A DNA stretch of 64,000 bases from Streptomyces lucensis JCM 4490 (GTDB lineage: Bacteria; Actinomycetota; Actinomycetes; Streptomycetales; Streptomycetaceae). Location: positions 1 through 64,000 of the forward strand of contig NZ_BMUE01000015.1 of assembly GCF_014650035.1 (NCBI RefSeq), given 5' to 3'. The notes below the pieces were generated by a model. The model did not search any database, was not told where the DNA came from, and saw only the letters and a list, made by a program, of their open reading frames with translations. Below, piece after piece: positions 22,809 through 31,247 of this stretch; positions within the stretch are counted from its first letter, which is position 1; each line of letters opens with the position of its first letter. The translations under genes were made by a program, and so were the position numbers.

Positions 22809-24299
22809 TTGACCGACAGCACCACCACGCGGCGGGACGCTTCCGTCCCCCTCCCGCCCGGCACGCCCCTTCCCCCCTCCGCGATACGCGCGGAGCGCCG
22901 CCGGTTCATCGAGTCCATCCGCGCCCTGCGCCGCCTCCTCGGCAAGCGACGCGCTTTCGAACTCACCGACCAGCGACGCCTGAACCGCGAAGCACGGGAC
23001 CGGGACCGCGCCGAAGCGGCCCACGCGAAGGCACTGGAGCACATCCGCGAACGCCGGATGCGCCGGCAGGCCTCGCTCACCGGCCGTCTGCAAGGCCTGG
23101 GCGGCCAGCGGGAGACCCAGGAGAGGCAGGCCCTGGCCGTCCTGCGCCGCGAGTCCGTCGACCGCGCACTCGGCAGCACGTACCTGACCGCCAGCCAGGT
23201 GAACGGCATCGGCCAGGGCCTCGTCCGCGACCTCGCGGCCCACGGCATCCGGACCGCCGCCGACTTCACGCGCGTCGGCTGGGACAAGGCGCCCAACGGC
23301 AAGGGCGGCGACGTCCTCTACATCCACCGCACCAGGGGCGGCAGGGTCCACATCAACGGCATCGGCGAACACCGCGGACGCCCGCTCATCGCATGGCGCG
23401 ACTCCGCGGTCGCCCGCGCCGAGGCCCGCGCCCCGCGCGAACTGCCGCCGGACGAACGCCATCGCATCGCCGAGATCATCGAGGCCGAGCGCGGGCGTCT
23501 CCGGCAGGAGCTGAAAGAGGCGGCGAGGGCCGCCGAAACCGACGTCGCCGAAGCCGGCCGCGTGCACGCCGACGCACTGGACCGGCTCTCCGCCGGCCAT
23601 CGCGGGGCAGCGGACCGCGCCGCCGAACGCCGTGCCGAGTTCGACGCGATGGCCGAGCGGCTGCTGTACCTCCAGGCACAACTGTCGGCCCACATCGACC
23701 AGTACGGCGACGCGGGCCGCCGGGTGCGCCGCGCCCAGACCCGTGCCCTGCGCGCGCTGCCGGACGTACCGCCCCTGCCCGGCATCCCGTCCCCCCGCAC
23801 CCCACCGGACGCCGAACCGTCCGCGGGCGGCCCGGCGCGCCCGCGGATCCGCCGCACCGAGGCCACGGACTCGTCCCGGCCGCGGCCGGTCACCGGAGTT
23901 CGCGCCCGGCCCGGCTGGCTGCTGCCGATCCTCTACTTCGGCCTGACGACCGTGGTCGGCGTGGGCGAACTCGGCGACAACACGGCACACTCGTGGGTGA
24001 GGTTCGCTTCCCGGCTGGTGGCGCTCACCGCGACGGTGGAGCTATCGCGCCTGTGGCTCCCGCGCAGACGCCGGCGAAGCCCGGGGCCCATGCCCAGGGG
24101 AATCGGTTTCCAGACCGCCGGGGTGTTCCTCGCGCTCACCGCCGTCGGCATGTTCGAGGACGAGAAGTCCGGCGTCTTCACCGCAGCGTGCGTGAGCGCC
24201 GGCCTGTCGGTCCTGCTGCTCCTCGCCGGGACCGGGCTCCGTCTGCCGCACACCGGCCGGCCCCCGGCCCTCAACTCCCCGAAACGGGACGAGCCCTGA
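22809..24299 (+). CDS. Helix-hairpin-helix protein with coiled coil and C-terminal membrane segments
   Basis: 496 residues from TTG at 22809 with a weak GAGAGAA upstream; an in-frame ATG at 22698 would add 37 unlikely residues. Residues about 35-110 are highly charged and helical. Residues about 120-195 form a helix-hairpin-helix domain like the one found C-terminal to YegI-type kinases (LTASQVNGIGQGLVRDLAAHGI and GIGEHRGRPLIAWR). A long coiled coil follows (about 215-310), then a Pro-rich linker and three hydrophobic segments. It probably links a DNA- or protein-binding module to the membrane. A truncated kinase of the matching YegI-like class lies at 29282, which suggests the two once worked together. 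Function unknown. Confidence 0.75.
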   Translation: MTDSTTTRRDASVPLPPGTPLPPSAIRAERRRFIESIRALRRLLGKRRAFELTDQRRLNREARDRDRAEAAHAKALEHIRERRMRRQASLTGRLQGLGGQRETQERQALAVLRRESVDRALGSTYLTASQVNGIGQGLVRDLAAHGIRTAADFTRVGWDKAPNGKGGDVLYIHRTRGGRVHINGIGEHRGRPLIAWRDSAVARAEARAPRELPPDERHRIAEIIEAERGRLRQELKEAARAAETDVAEAGRVHADALDRLSAGHRGAADRAAERRAEFDAMAERLLYLQAQLSAHIDQYGDAGRRVRRAQTRALRALPDVPPLPGIPSPRTPPDAEPSAGGPARPRIRRTEATDSSRPRPVTGVRARPGWLLPILYFGLTTVVGVGELGDNTAHSWVRFASRLVALTATVELSRLWLPRRRRRSPGPMPRGIGFQTAGVFLALTAVGMFEDEKSGVFTAACVSAGLSVLLLLAGTGLRLPHTGRPPALNSPKRDEP

Positions 24300-24649
24300 C
24301 ATCGGCCGGCGGCACGAGGGCACGTCACGTCCCTCCCTGGACCGTGACACCCCTCTGACCTGGTGCCATCTCCCGTTGTCAGGCGGAAGGAAGCCTTGGC
24401 ACGAGAGATCATCGCGTGATATCCATACTCTCCGATCGTTGCACACAACATCCACAAGATGTTCACCTTCAGTTCGTAGACGGCCTGCGGTCCTGCGAGC
24501 GACCCGAGCCGTCCACGGCGGGCAACCGCCGGCCTTTCCCCTGCTTGCCTGCTTGTAGCGGCCGTTCGGCAGTGAGCCCCGCTTCCCGAGCACCACCGAA
24601 GCACTGCGCTGTTCGTCCCCACTGGTTCAACCGCCTCTTAGGAAAGCCC
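24300..24649. other. Intergenic region with AT-richer island and inverted repeats
   Basis: 350 bases without a gene between the helix-hairpin-helix and zinc-ribbon genes. The middle (24400-24480) is notably AT-richer than its surroundings, as expected for a promoter. Two small inverted repeats are there: ATCA-TCGCG-TGAT near 24408-24420 and AACATC-CACAA-GATGTT at 24447-24463. No convincing coding frame is seen. The zinc-ribbon gene is preceded by TAGGAAAG at 24639-24646. Confidence 0.5.
24447..24463. promoter_or_regulatory. Inverted repeat AACATC-N5-GATGTT, candidate operator
   Basis: A perfect six-base inverted repeat with a five-base centre, in the AT-rich island about 190 bases upstream of the zinc-ribbon gene start. 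The protein that would bind it is not known. Confidence 0.35.
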
Positions 24650-27349
24650 TTGCCTACCTGCCCGTCCTGCGCCTCCGACCTGCCCGAAGGTCAGAGATTC
24701 TGCGGAAACTGCGGCACTTCCACCGGCACCGCCGCCCCGCCGCCGTCGGCACCGCCGCTTCCGCCCGCCCCTCCGGCCCCTCCGCTCACGGCCATTGCCA
24801 CAGCCGAGGCGCCGCCCGCCGCTCCCCCCGGCCCGCCCCCCTTCGCCCCGCCGCGTCAGGCACCGGCTCCGGGCGCGGGCTCGGGACGGGCAGCGGCCTG
24901 GTTGCGCGCGGCCCAGCCCGACCTGCCGTCCGCGAAGGCCGTCGCCCTCGACACGCTGGCCGCGCTCGGTTCCCAGTTCGCCCTGGTCCTGGTGCTGGTG
25001 ATCGTGGGCATCTGCTTCCTCCCGAGCGGGTCCCACGGTGATCCGGTCGACTGGCTCACCAGCGCCGCCCAGTTCACCGGACTCGGCCTGCGCGGAACCC
25101 TGGCCCTCTCGGCGGTGGCGTCCGCCGAATCCGACTCGACCGACTCCGGCTTCTACGGTGACGGCGGCGATGCCAGCGGATCGGGCGACCTCGCGCTCAC
25201 GTTCCAGCCTCTCCTGCTGACCTGCACCGCGCTGCTCGCGGTGTGGTGGTTCGCGCGCCGCCGTGAGGCTCTCTCACCGGCGGCCGGCGCGGCCCGGACC
25301 GTGGGCCGGTCGGCGACGGCGGCCCTGGTCTACACGGCCGCGACGACCCTGCTCGTCGCCGTGGCGCACGCGCACGGCGGCTACGGCCTGGACCCGGACG
25401 CGGACGACGTGCCGGTCTCCCTCGACCTGGGTGTCGACGTCTGGCCCATGCTGGTCTACGCGTTCGTGCTCGTCTTCCTGGCCGACTGCGCCGCCCGGAA
25501 CCGTCCCCGGCTGAAGCAGGCCGTGCGGAACGCCTCCGCGGGCTGGGCGGACTGGTGGGCCGCGGCGTCGACCGCCGTGTCCGCCACGGCAGCCCTGCTC
25601 GCCGCGGCGTTCGTCGCCTCGCTCGTCTACGTCGTCGTCGGCGACACCGGCGACCTGGGCCTCGGCACGTCACTGGCCATCGCACTGCTCGACGCGCCCA
25701 ACGTGGCCATCCTGCTCGGCGGGGGGATGATGGGCGCGACGCTCGGAACCTCGGCCGACGGAAGCGCGTCCGGGCGGCCGGCTTACGCGAGTTCCGGCTC
25801 GCCCGCCCTGCACGCGACCGAGGAAGCCGGAATGCTGCACGGCGGCATCCCCGCCGCCTCCTACCTCCTCCTGCTGGTCACCGTCCTGGTGTTCGCCGTG
25901 TTCGCCGTGCGCCACGCGTTCGGCGGCGATCCGCGGGAGCGGTCGTGGAAGGCGCTGCGGATCGGCGTCGTCATGGCGGCGGTGTGGGCGGTGCTGGCAT
26001 GGCTGACGACCGTCAGCGTGAGTTCGTCGGGCGGCCTGCGCCTGCAGATGCTGTTCCCCGCGTCCGGCGACGTCCACATCGACATGTCCTTCGGCCTGCT
26101 CGAGCCCGGTTCGCTCCTCGTCGCCCTCGCCTGGGGTGCGCTGATGGCCCTGGCCGTACGGTTCCTGGCCAGGCCGCTGGCCGGCACCTACCCCAGGGTG
26201 GCGGCCTGGCTGACCCGCCTGCCGGGCCAGGCGGTGCACCCGCAGTGGGCGGCGCTCCTCGCCGACTCCCTGGACCGCTCCGGACGTCCGGTCCCCGCAC
26301 ACCTCCTCCCGTCCCTGACGGAGCCGCTGGCGAGCCCTCCGCTGTCCGTCAGCCGCCGCCGCACCCGGGCGGTCACGACGGCGCTCGGAGTCGTCGTACT
26401 GCTCGGCGGCGGAGGCTACGCGGCGGACAGGCTCATAGCCGAGAAGGTCTACGGCCCGCAGAACGCCGCCGAGGACTACCTCGACGCCGTCTCCGAGGGG
26501 AACGCGGCCGCTGCCCTGTCACACCTCACGGACGCACCGCACGCCGGCCCCCTGCTGAGCGACGCCGCTCTCGGCGCCCAGTTGAAGGCGGCACCGCTGG
26601 GCGACGTGAAGGTCGAGGACGTCGTCACCGAAGACGACCACGCCCTCGTGTCCGTCAGCTACAGGGTCGGCGGCCACGCGCAGACGGCGCACCTGGTCAT
26701 GGTCGCGGACGACGAGCACAAGCACTTCGGACTGTGGCCGCAGTGGAAGGTCTCGGACGGCCTGGCGCACATCGAGGTCACGGCGCCCTCCTCGCTGTCG
26801 GGCGTGAAGGTGAACGGCGAGGAGGTCACGGCCACCGACGGGACGACCGGGGAACTCGCCGTCTTCCCGGGCGCGGTGACCACCAGCGGGGCGGCGGACT
26901 CCTCCCTTCTGGAGGTGGGCGGCGACTCGCTCCTCACGGTGGGGCCCGGGTCGGGATCGGCGGCTTCGGCGAACATCACGGTCACGCTCACCAGCGCCGG
27001 CGAGAAGGCCGTGCGGCAGGCCACGCTGGATGCCCTGACGTCGTGCGTGTCCGAGGCGACGGACCTGACCCCCGCGGACTGCCCCGTGAGCTACTCCGAC
27101 TACAGCTGGTCCCCGGTGACGGACGTCAAATGGTCCATCAGCGTGGAGCCGGAGGTCGACGTCCAGGTGGACGACGAGACCGGCGACATCACCGTCGACG
27201 GCTCCTTCTGGGCCAAGGTCAAGTACAGCTACACGGACGACTCGGAATCCGACGGCCCCATGAAGGACACGGTCTCCTCCACCTTCTCGGGCACCGTCGA
27301 CTTCTCCGGCGGGACGCCGACCGTCAGCTTCGACGAATCGGGCTACTGA
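24650..27349 (+). CDS. Zinc-ribbon polytopic membrane protein with large C-terminal extracytoplasmic region
   Basis: 899 residues from TTG at 24650 (AGGAAAG upstream). It begins MPTCPSCASDLPEGQRFCG and CGT, a zinc ribbon with C4, C7, C18 and C21. A Pro/Ala linker follows, then about 8-9 membrane helices between residues about 100 and 530. One more helix near 577 (TTALGVVVLLGGGGYAADRL) leads to the outside region, which holds a DUF4878-like segment (YGPQNAAEDYLDAVSEGNA) and beta-rich domains to the end. The helix-hairpin-helix gene precedes it and a lipoprotein with the same DUF4878-like domain follows. I cannot assign a function; the layout suggests an envelope sensor or transporter. Confidence 0.78.
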   Translation: MPTCPSCASDLPEGQRFCGNCGTSTGTAAPPPSAPPLPPAPPAPPLTAIATAEAPPAAPPGPPPFAPPRQAPAPGAGSGRAAAWLRAAQPDLPSAKAVALDTLAALGSQFALVLVLVIVGICFLPSGSHGDPVDWLTSAAQFTGLGLRGTLALSAVASAESDSTDSGFYGDGGDASGSGDLALTFQPLLLTCTALLAVWWFARRREALSPAAGAARTVGRSATAALVYTAATTLLVAVAHAHGGYGLDPDADDVPVSLDLGVDVWPMLVYAFVLVFLADCAARNRPRLKQAVRNASAGWADWWAAASTAVSATAALLAAAFVASLVYVVVGDTGDLGLGTSLAIALLDAPNVAILLGGGMMGATLGTSADGSASGRPAYASSGSPALHATEEAGMLHGGIPAASYLLLLVTVLVFAVFAVRHAFGGDPRERSWKALRIGVVMAAVWAVLAWLTTVSVSSSGGLRLQMLFPASGDVHIDMSFGLLEPGSLLVALAWGALMALAVRFLARPLAGTYPRVAAWLTRLPGQAVHPQWAALLADSLDRSGRPVPAHLLPSLTEPLASPPLSVSRRRTRAVTTALGVVVLLGGGGYAADRLIAEKVYGPQNAAEDYLDAVSEGNAAAALSHLTDAPHAGPLLSDAALGAQLKAAPLGDVKVEDVVTEDDHALVSVSYRVGGHAQTAHLVMVADDEHKHFGLWPQWKVSDGLAHIEVTAPSSLSGVKVNGEEVTATDGTTGELAVFPGAVTTSGAADSSLLEVGGDSLLTVGPGSGSAASANITVTLTSAGEKAVRQATLDALTSCVSEATDLTPADCPVSYSDYSWSPVTDVKWSISVEPEVDVQVDDETGDITVDGSFWAKVKYSYTDDSESDGPMKDTVSSTFSGTVDFSGGTPTVSFDESGY

Positions 27350-27426
27350 CCCGGTGGCCCGCCGGGTCGCCGGCGGGCCACCACCACCCGATTCACCTCC
27401 ACCCTCGTACCACCACAAGGACAGCC

Positions 27427-27849
27427 ATGCCCTCTTCAAGAACCCTCCGCCGTGCCCGTGCCGGCCTGCCCGTCGTCTACACAGCCGGCCTGCTGGCACT
27501 CCTAGCCACCGGCTGCGGCTCCGACGAACCCGGCCCCAGTGACGTCGCCCGCCACTACGTGCACGGACTCGCCAAGCTCGACCGCGACGAACTGCTCGAC
27601 TCGACCTGCGCCTCGATGCACGCGGACATCGAGGACGAGGACTCGTGGAAGGAACTCAGCGAAGACGTCCCGGACTTCCTGGAGTTCGACGTCTCCAACG
27701 AGAAGATCAAGGACGACAAGGCCACCGTCACCGTGAAGATCGACGCCCGGGACGAGGACGGGAAGCACAGCATGACCAAGGACCTCCCGCTCACCCGCGA
27801 CGTGGACGGCCACTGGAAGGTCTGCGTCGGCACCGGCGACGCCAGCTGA
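27427..27849 (+). CDS. Small lipoprotein, DUF4878-like
   Basis: 140 residues from ATG at 27427. A basic start (MPSSRTLRRARAG) and hydrophobic core lead to the lipobox LATGC at about residues 30-34, so it is a membrane-anchored lipoprotein. The mature part has VARHYVHGLAKLDRDELLD and a final DGHWKVCVGTG, which match the NTF2-like DUF4878 pattern also present in the preceding gene. It lies 77 bases downstream of that gene and likely forms one unit with it. The hairpin at 27867 ends the transcript. Confidence 0.8.
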   Translation: MPSSRTLRRARAGLPVVYTAGLLALLATGCGSDEPGPSDVARHYVHGLAKLDRDELLDSTCASMHADIEDEDSWKELSEDVPDFLEFDVSNEKIKDDKATVTVKIDARDEDGKHSMTKDLPLTRDVDGHWKVCVGTGDAS

Positions 27850-27866
27850 CGACCCGGCTCGGCACC

Positions 27867-27919
27867 ACGCGTCCCCGCGAGGTCCTGCGACAGCAGTCGC
27901 GGGCCGCGCGGGGACGCGT
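27867..27919 (+). terminator. Hairpin terminator after the lipoprotein gene
   Basis: ACGCGTCCCCGCG (27867-27879) is perfectly complementary to CGCGGGGACGCGT (27907-27919), a 13-pair stem. The enclosed part can fold further (TGCGAC with GTCGC). It begins 18 bases after the lipoprotein stop. Confidence 0.75.
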
Positions 27920-27958
27920 CTCGGGCCGTGTGCCGCCTACGGCGCCCGGGAGATGCGA

Positions 27959-28183
27959 TCAGGATCCGGCAGGCAGGAGCGCGGCGGTCTCCGCGAGCGC
28001 CCTGGCCGCCGGTGCCGGGTCCACCAGCCACTTCAGGTGGCTGGTGGTGAGCGTACGGACGTGACCTTCTGCGACGTCGGCGGTACGCGCGTCGCCCTTC
28101 CCGCCGCCGCGAACCATCTCGCGGCCGGGGAACGAGACGTCGCCATGCGGCGCACCGTCCAGCCGCAGGGAGTCTTCGGGCAT
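27959..28183 (-). pseudogene. Possible hydrolase-like C-terminal gene remnant
   Basis: A 74-residue open frame with a believable protein ending, TLTTSHLKWLVDPAPAARA then LAETAALLPAG. It looks like the last helix of an alpha/beta-hydrolase or similar enzyme. The upstream part (MPEDSLRLDGAPHGDVSFPG) has no recognised start or core motifs, and no ribosome site precedes it. I read it as the surviving end of a deleted gene, but a short real gene cannot be excluded. Confidence 0.3.
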
Positions 28184-28328
28184 GGCAAGCGTCAGCGGTC
28201 GAGCGCGAAGTCACGGGGCAGCGCGCGAACGGCTCCCCCTGTCCGGCGATTCACACTACTCAGTGAAGATCATCCCCACTACCCGGACGAGCCGTGAGGA
28301 CGGCGAAGCAGGCTTTCAGGCGCCTGAA

Positions 28329-28817
28329 CTAAACGGAGTCGACCTCCCAGGCGACCACGCCCGTGGCTCCCTGAACGGCATCGACGTCGATGTGGGTCCG
28401 CTTGTCTCCACTGATCCGCTCCGCCACCACGGACTGATCACACGGCACCTCGGCCGAGGCGCGGTCACCCGTCGGCCTGAAACGCAACCGCGCCGTGCCG
28501 TGGCCGGCGCAGACCAGCTTCAGCTCATAGCTCTTGCCCGCTTGCAGACCGGGTTCGGTATGGATGCCGTCGGCCAGACGTTCCACGCCGGACTCGACCA
28601 TCCGCCCGCTCTGAACGGCGGCGAGGGCGGCCTGGGCCCGTCCCGTCAGCCCCTTGTCCGTGGAACCGTCCGCTGCGCGGGAAGAACTCGCGGCGGGCTT
28701 CGAGGGCGTCCTGGCAGGCTTTCCGTCCCCGGCATCCGACGTGCACGACGCGAGGAGTAACACCGATGCCGCCACGGCGCATCCGACGATCCATCGCCCC
28801 AAGGTCGCATCCGTCAT
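28329..28817 (-). CDS. Small secreted lipoprotein
   Basis: 162 residues from ATG at 28817. The signal (MTDATLGRWIVGCAVAASVL) ends in the lipobox LLASC near residue 24, followed by an Ala/Ser/Pro-rich linker. A compact domain then has two Cys that may pair (LKLVCAGHGTARLRF and AEVPCDQSVVAERI). The beta-strand pattern of this domain is common in Streptomyces lipoproteins without known role. It sits alone between gene fragments, on the minus strand. Confidence 0.75.
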   Translation of the reverse strand: MTDATLGRWIVGCAVAASVLLLASCTSDAGDGKPARTPSKPAASSSRAADGSTDKGLTGRAQAALAAVQSGRMVESGVERLADGIHTEPGLQAGKSYELKLVCAGHGTARLRFRPTGDRASAEVPCDQSVVAERISGDKRTHIDVDAVQGATGVVAWEVDSV

Positions 28818-29007
28818 GTCGTCGTCCCCCAGAATTCCCAGCCGGTCTTGGTCATGGGCAGCGTAGCCTTCCAGACCCCGACGGCCACGCAGCGCGGCGC
28901 GGCAACGGCCTTTCCGTGGCTGGGTGTCGGTGCTGGCGGATGGCTTCGGAGTCGTCGGCCCGGCGGTGCAACGGGAGTTGGGCGCCCGGGCGAAACGACA
29001 GGGCGAC

Positions 29008-29286
29008 TCACAACCGCGGTTTGCTGCCCGGCACCCAGTCGAAGCCGAAGCCGTACTTCCGGTCGATGAGTTCCTGGCTCGAAAGCCACGGCTTCGCGGT
29101 GAACCAGCGGACCTCGCGCCGCAGGTCGAGGGTGTCCCGCCCCGAGGCCAGCAGCGCGATCGCGCACGCGGTGGCGCCTGCCGGGGAGTCGTCAAGATGG
29201 ATGCGCCACGTTCCGTTCGGTGCGCTGACGGTGACTACGCCGCCGAGGGCGCGGAAGTCGGCCGCACCCTCGTGGTTCCACAGCGC
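29008..29286 (-). pseudogene. 5'-truncated gene fragment, C-terminal part only
   Basis: The minus strand reads LWNHEGAADFRALGGVVTVS, then GTWRIHLDDSPAGATACAIA and ends DRKYGFGFDWVPGSKPRL before TGA at 29008. The composition is protein-like up to about 29285, after which the open frame becomes arginine/serine-rich noise. No start codon with a ribosome site exists in the real part. The gene has lost its 5' portion at the same point where the plus-strand kinase fragment begins. The product is not recognised. Confidence 0.55.
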
Positions 29287-29785
29287 CGGACTCGTGATCG
29301 GTGACATATCGCAGGCCGACGTCCTGTGGTCGCTCACTCCGGGGGTCGCCGTCCACTTCCTGGACTGCGACGGCTTCCGCCGGGTAGGACGCGCGGCCGT
29401 GCAGGCCCAGGCGGGCACCCCCGACTGGAACGATCCGCTGGTGCCGTCGACCGAGGCGTCGGTGGACACGGATGCGTACAAAACGTCCCTCGTGGCGGGA
29501 CGTGTCCTCACCCAGGATCCGTACGTCGCACCGGGCAACGAGCTGAAGCTCGTCGTCGGCTGTCTGAACGACCGGCAGGAGGCCTCGGTCCGCCGGCTCT
29601 TCTCGCAGGCCGCCGGTGAGCGGGGTACCCGGCCGCGTCCGGGCGAATGGCAGACCGCGCTGAGCGACCGCGGTGTGATCACTCTGACCGCGGCCACGCC
29701 CAGGCCTCGGCCCGCCGTCGACCACTCGGTCCTGGACCGAGCACGGGTGCGGACCCCGATAAGCCTGCGCGCACAGGGGCGTTGA
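29282..29785 (+). pseudogene. 5'-truncated YegI-like protein kinase, C-terminal part
   Basis: The plus strand reads SAGLVIGDISQADVLWSLTP, the catalytic-loop and post-loop region of YegI-type kinases (usual hGLVVGDLSxxNVLW), then HFLDCDGFRRVGRA, TPDWNDPL and TDAYKTSLVAGRVL, all diagnostic for that family. The ATP-binding half is missing: sequence before 29282 belongs to an unrelated gene on the other strand. The end at 29785 looks natural. It is therefore dead as a kinase. It may be a relic of the system that includes the helix-hairpin-helix gene at 22809. Confidence 0.65.
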
Positions 29786-29829
29786 CGAGCGATCACCGGG
29801 TGAAGGCCGGTGTGGATGCCGACGCCCAT

Positions 29830-30160
29830 CGCGAAGTGTCTGCACTACGGCCGCCATCGCCCTGTCCGGTAGGCGTCCGGCAGGTGCCGGCTCGTGACCG
29901 TGAAGAGGTGTTCGGGGCCCAGGCCGCGTTGCCGCCGCTCGACAACGTCGGTCATCAGCACCACAGCGCGAACCACGGTCGATGATCTGGCGGGAGAGGA
30001 AGCCGCCCGCCAGCGTGAGGGCGAGGGGCAGCCGCCCGAGCCGGTCCGCGACCCGCGCCGCCTGCTCCGTCATACCGCTGTGCGGATCGAGATCGCGCGG
30101 CACGAGCGCGGTGTCCTCCCGGGGCAGTACGCCGATGTACAAGGAATTGTCAAGACTTGT
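29830..30160 (-). pseudogene. Remnant of an NB-ARC / TPR (STAND ATPase) gene
   Basis: Minus-strand frame from about 30150 to 29975 reads GVLPREDTALVPRDLDP and VADRLGRLPLALTLAGGFLS, the winged-helix lead-in of NB-ARC ATPases (RLPLAL is the GLPLAL motif). After about 29975 the similarity jumps to another frame with VVERRQRGLGPEHLFTVTSR, the first TPR of such proteins (usual LGPDHPDTLTSR). So a deletion or frameshift joined the end of the ATPase part to the start of the TPR part. No intact copy is in the window. Confidence 0.5.
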
Positions 30161-30201
30161 GGATGAGAGGGGGTTGCCTGCCGGCAGGCGAAGGGACTTG
30201 A

Positions 30202-30220
30202 GTCTCCAGTAGGGGGAGAC
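30202..30220. promoter_or_regulatory. MerR-type operator in the promoter of the MerR gene
   Basis: GTCTCC-AGTAGGG-GGAGAC is a perfect six-base inverted repeat centred 25 bases before the ATG at 30235, directly after ACTTGA. MerR regulators bind such dyads between the -35 and -10 elements; TTGAGT at 30199 could be the -35. The site probably mediates autoregulation. Confidence 0.65.
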
Positions 30221-30234
30221 ACAAAGGTGGGGAC

Positions 30235-31173
30235 ATGGACGGCGACACGCTCTACTCGATCGGCGAACTTGCCCGACGGACCGGTCTCACGGTCAAGACC
30301 ATTCGGTTCTACTCCGATCGCGGAATCGTGGCGCCGACGGACCGCAGCCCGGCCGGCTACCGCCTCTACGGCATCGAAGCCGTCGCACGCCTGGACCTCG
30401 TGCGGACCCTGCGCGAGCTGGGACTGGATCTCCCCACGATCCGCAAGGTCGTGGACCGCGAGCTCTCGCTTCCCGAGGTCGCCGCAGCGCACGCCGAAGC
30501 ACTGGCAGTGCAGATCCGCGTCCTGCGCCTGCGGCGCGCGGTGCTGACGACGGTGGCCGAGCGCGGGTCCACACCCGAGGAGACAGAACTCATGCACCGG
30601 CTGGCCCAGCTTTCCGAGGACGAACGCAGACATCTGATCGGCGATTTCCTCGATGCCGTCTTCGGCGGTCTTGACGCCGCCCCCGCATTCGCGGGGGTCA
30701 TGCGCTCGATGACCCCCGAGTTGCCCTACGACCCAGAGGCGGAGCAGGTCCAGGCGTGGGTGGAGCTGGCCGAAATGTCCCTGGACCCGGGTTTCCGCGC
30801 CGCCGTGCGGCGGATGGCCGAGGACCAGGCGGCCGAGCTGACCCAGAGCGACATGATGGGCCCGCGCCGCGACATCGCCGCAGCCGTCCGTGACCAGGCC
30901 GGCCCGGCCCTGACCGCCGGCATCGATCCGGCCTCGCCCCAGGCCGATCCGATCGTCGCGGCCTTCACTGCGCACTACGCGCACCTCCTCGGCCGCCCCG
31001 ACGACGTCGAGCTTCGCCGCCGGCTGGCGACTCGGCTGGAGAGCGTGAACGACCCACGCAGGGAGCGATACCTCCAGCTGCTCGCAGTGGTCAACGGCTG
31101 GCCGGCCCCGGAGAGTCTGACTCCAGTGTTCGATTGGTCCGTCCGGGCTCTGCGCATCCGGACACAGCGATGA
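30235..31173 (+). CDS. MerR-family regulator with large C-terminal domain
   Basis: 312 residues from ATG at 30235, after AAGGTGGGG. The MerR DNA-binding domain is at residues 1-75: YSIGELARRTGLTVKTIRFY then DRGIVAPTDRSPAGYRLYG. A helical linker (about 75-120) leads to a C-terminal region of about 190 residues, all alpha-helical, without Cys clusters, so it is not a metal sensor. It resembles the group of Streptomyces MerR proteins with TipAS-like or uncharacterised effector domains. It may respond to an organic ligand. A dyad in its own promoter supports autoregulation. Confidence 0.88.
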   Translation: MDGDTLYSIGELARRTGLTVKTIRFYSDRGIVAPTDRSPAGYRLYGIEAVARLDLVRTLRELGLDLPTIRKVVDRELSLPEVAAAHAEALAVQIRVLRLRRAVLTTVAERGSTPEETELMHRLAQLSEDERRHLIGDFLDAVFGGLDAAPAFAGVMRSMTPELPYDPEAEQVQAWVELAEMSLDPGFRAAVRRMAEDQAAELTQSDMMGPRRDIAAAVRDQAGPALTAGIDPASPQADPIVAAFTAHYAHLLGRPDDVELRRRLATRLESVNDPRRERYLQLLAVVNGWPAPESLTPVFDWSVRALRIRTQR

Positions 31174-31247
31174 CGGGGCGGTCGCAAAGCGGCATGAGGC
31201 GGACGCGGCTGGCGTCGGGGGAAGACGCCGCCGCATATGATCGGTTG

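Larger units (their letters stand above)
29786..30234. other. Degenerate intergenic stretch with NB-ARC/TPR remnant and MerR promoter
   Basis: 449 bases without an intact gene. Most of it is the minus-strand remnant at about 29830-30160 described separately. The last 70 bases carry the promoter and operator of the MerR gene. Confidence 0.5.
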
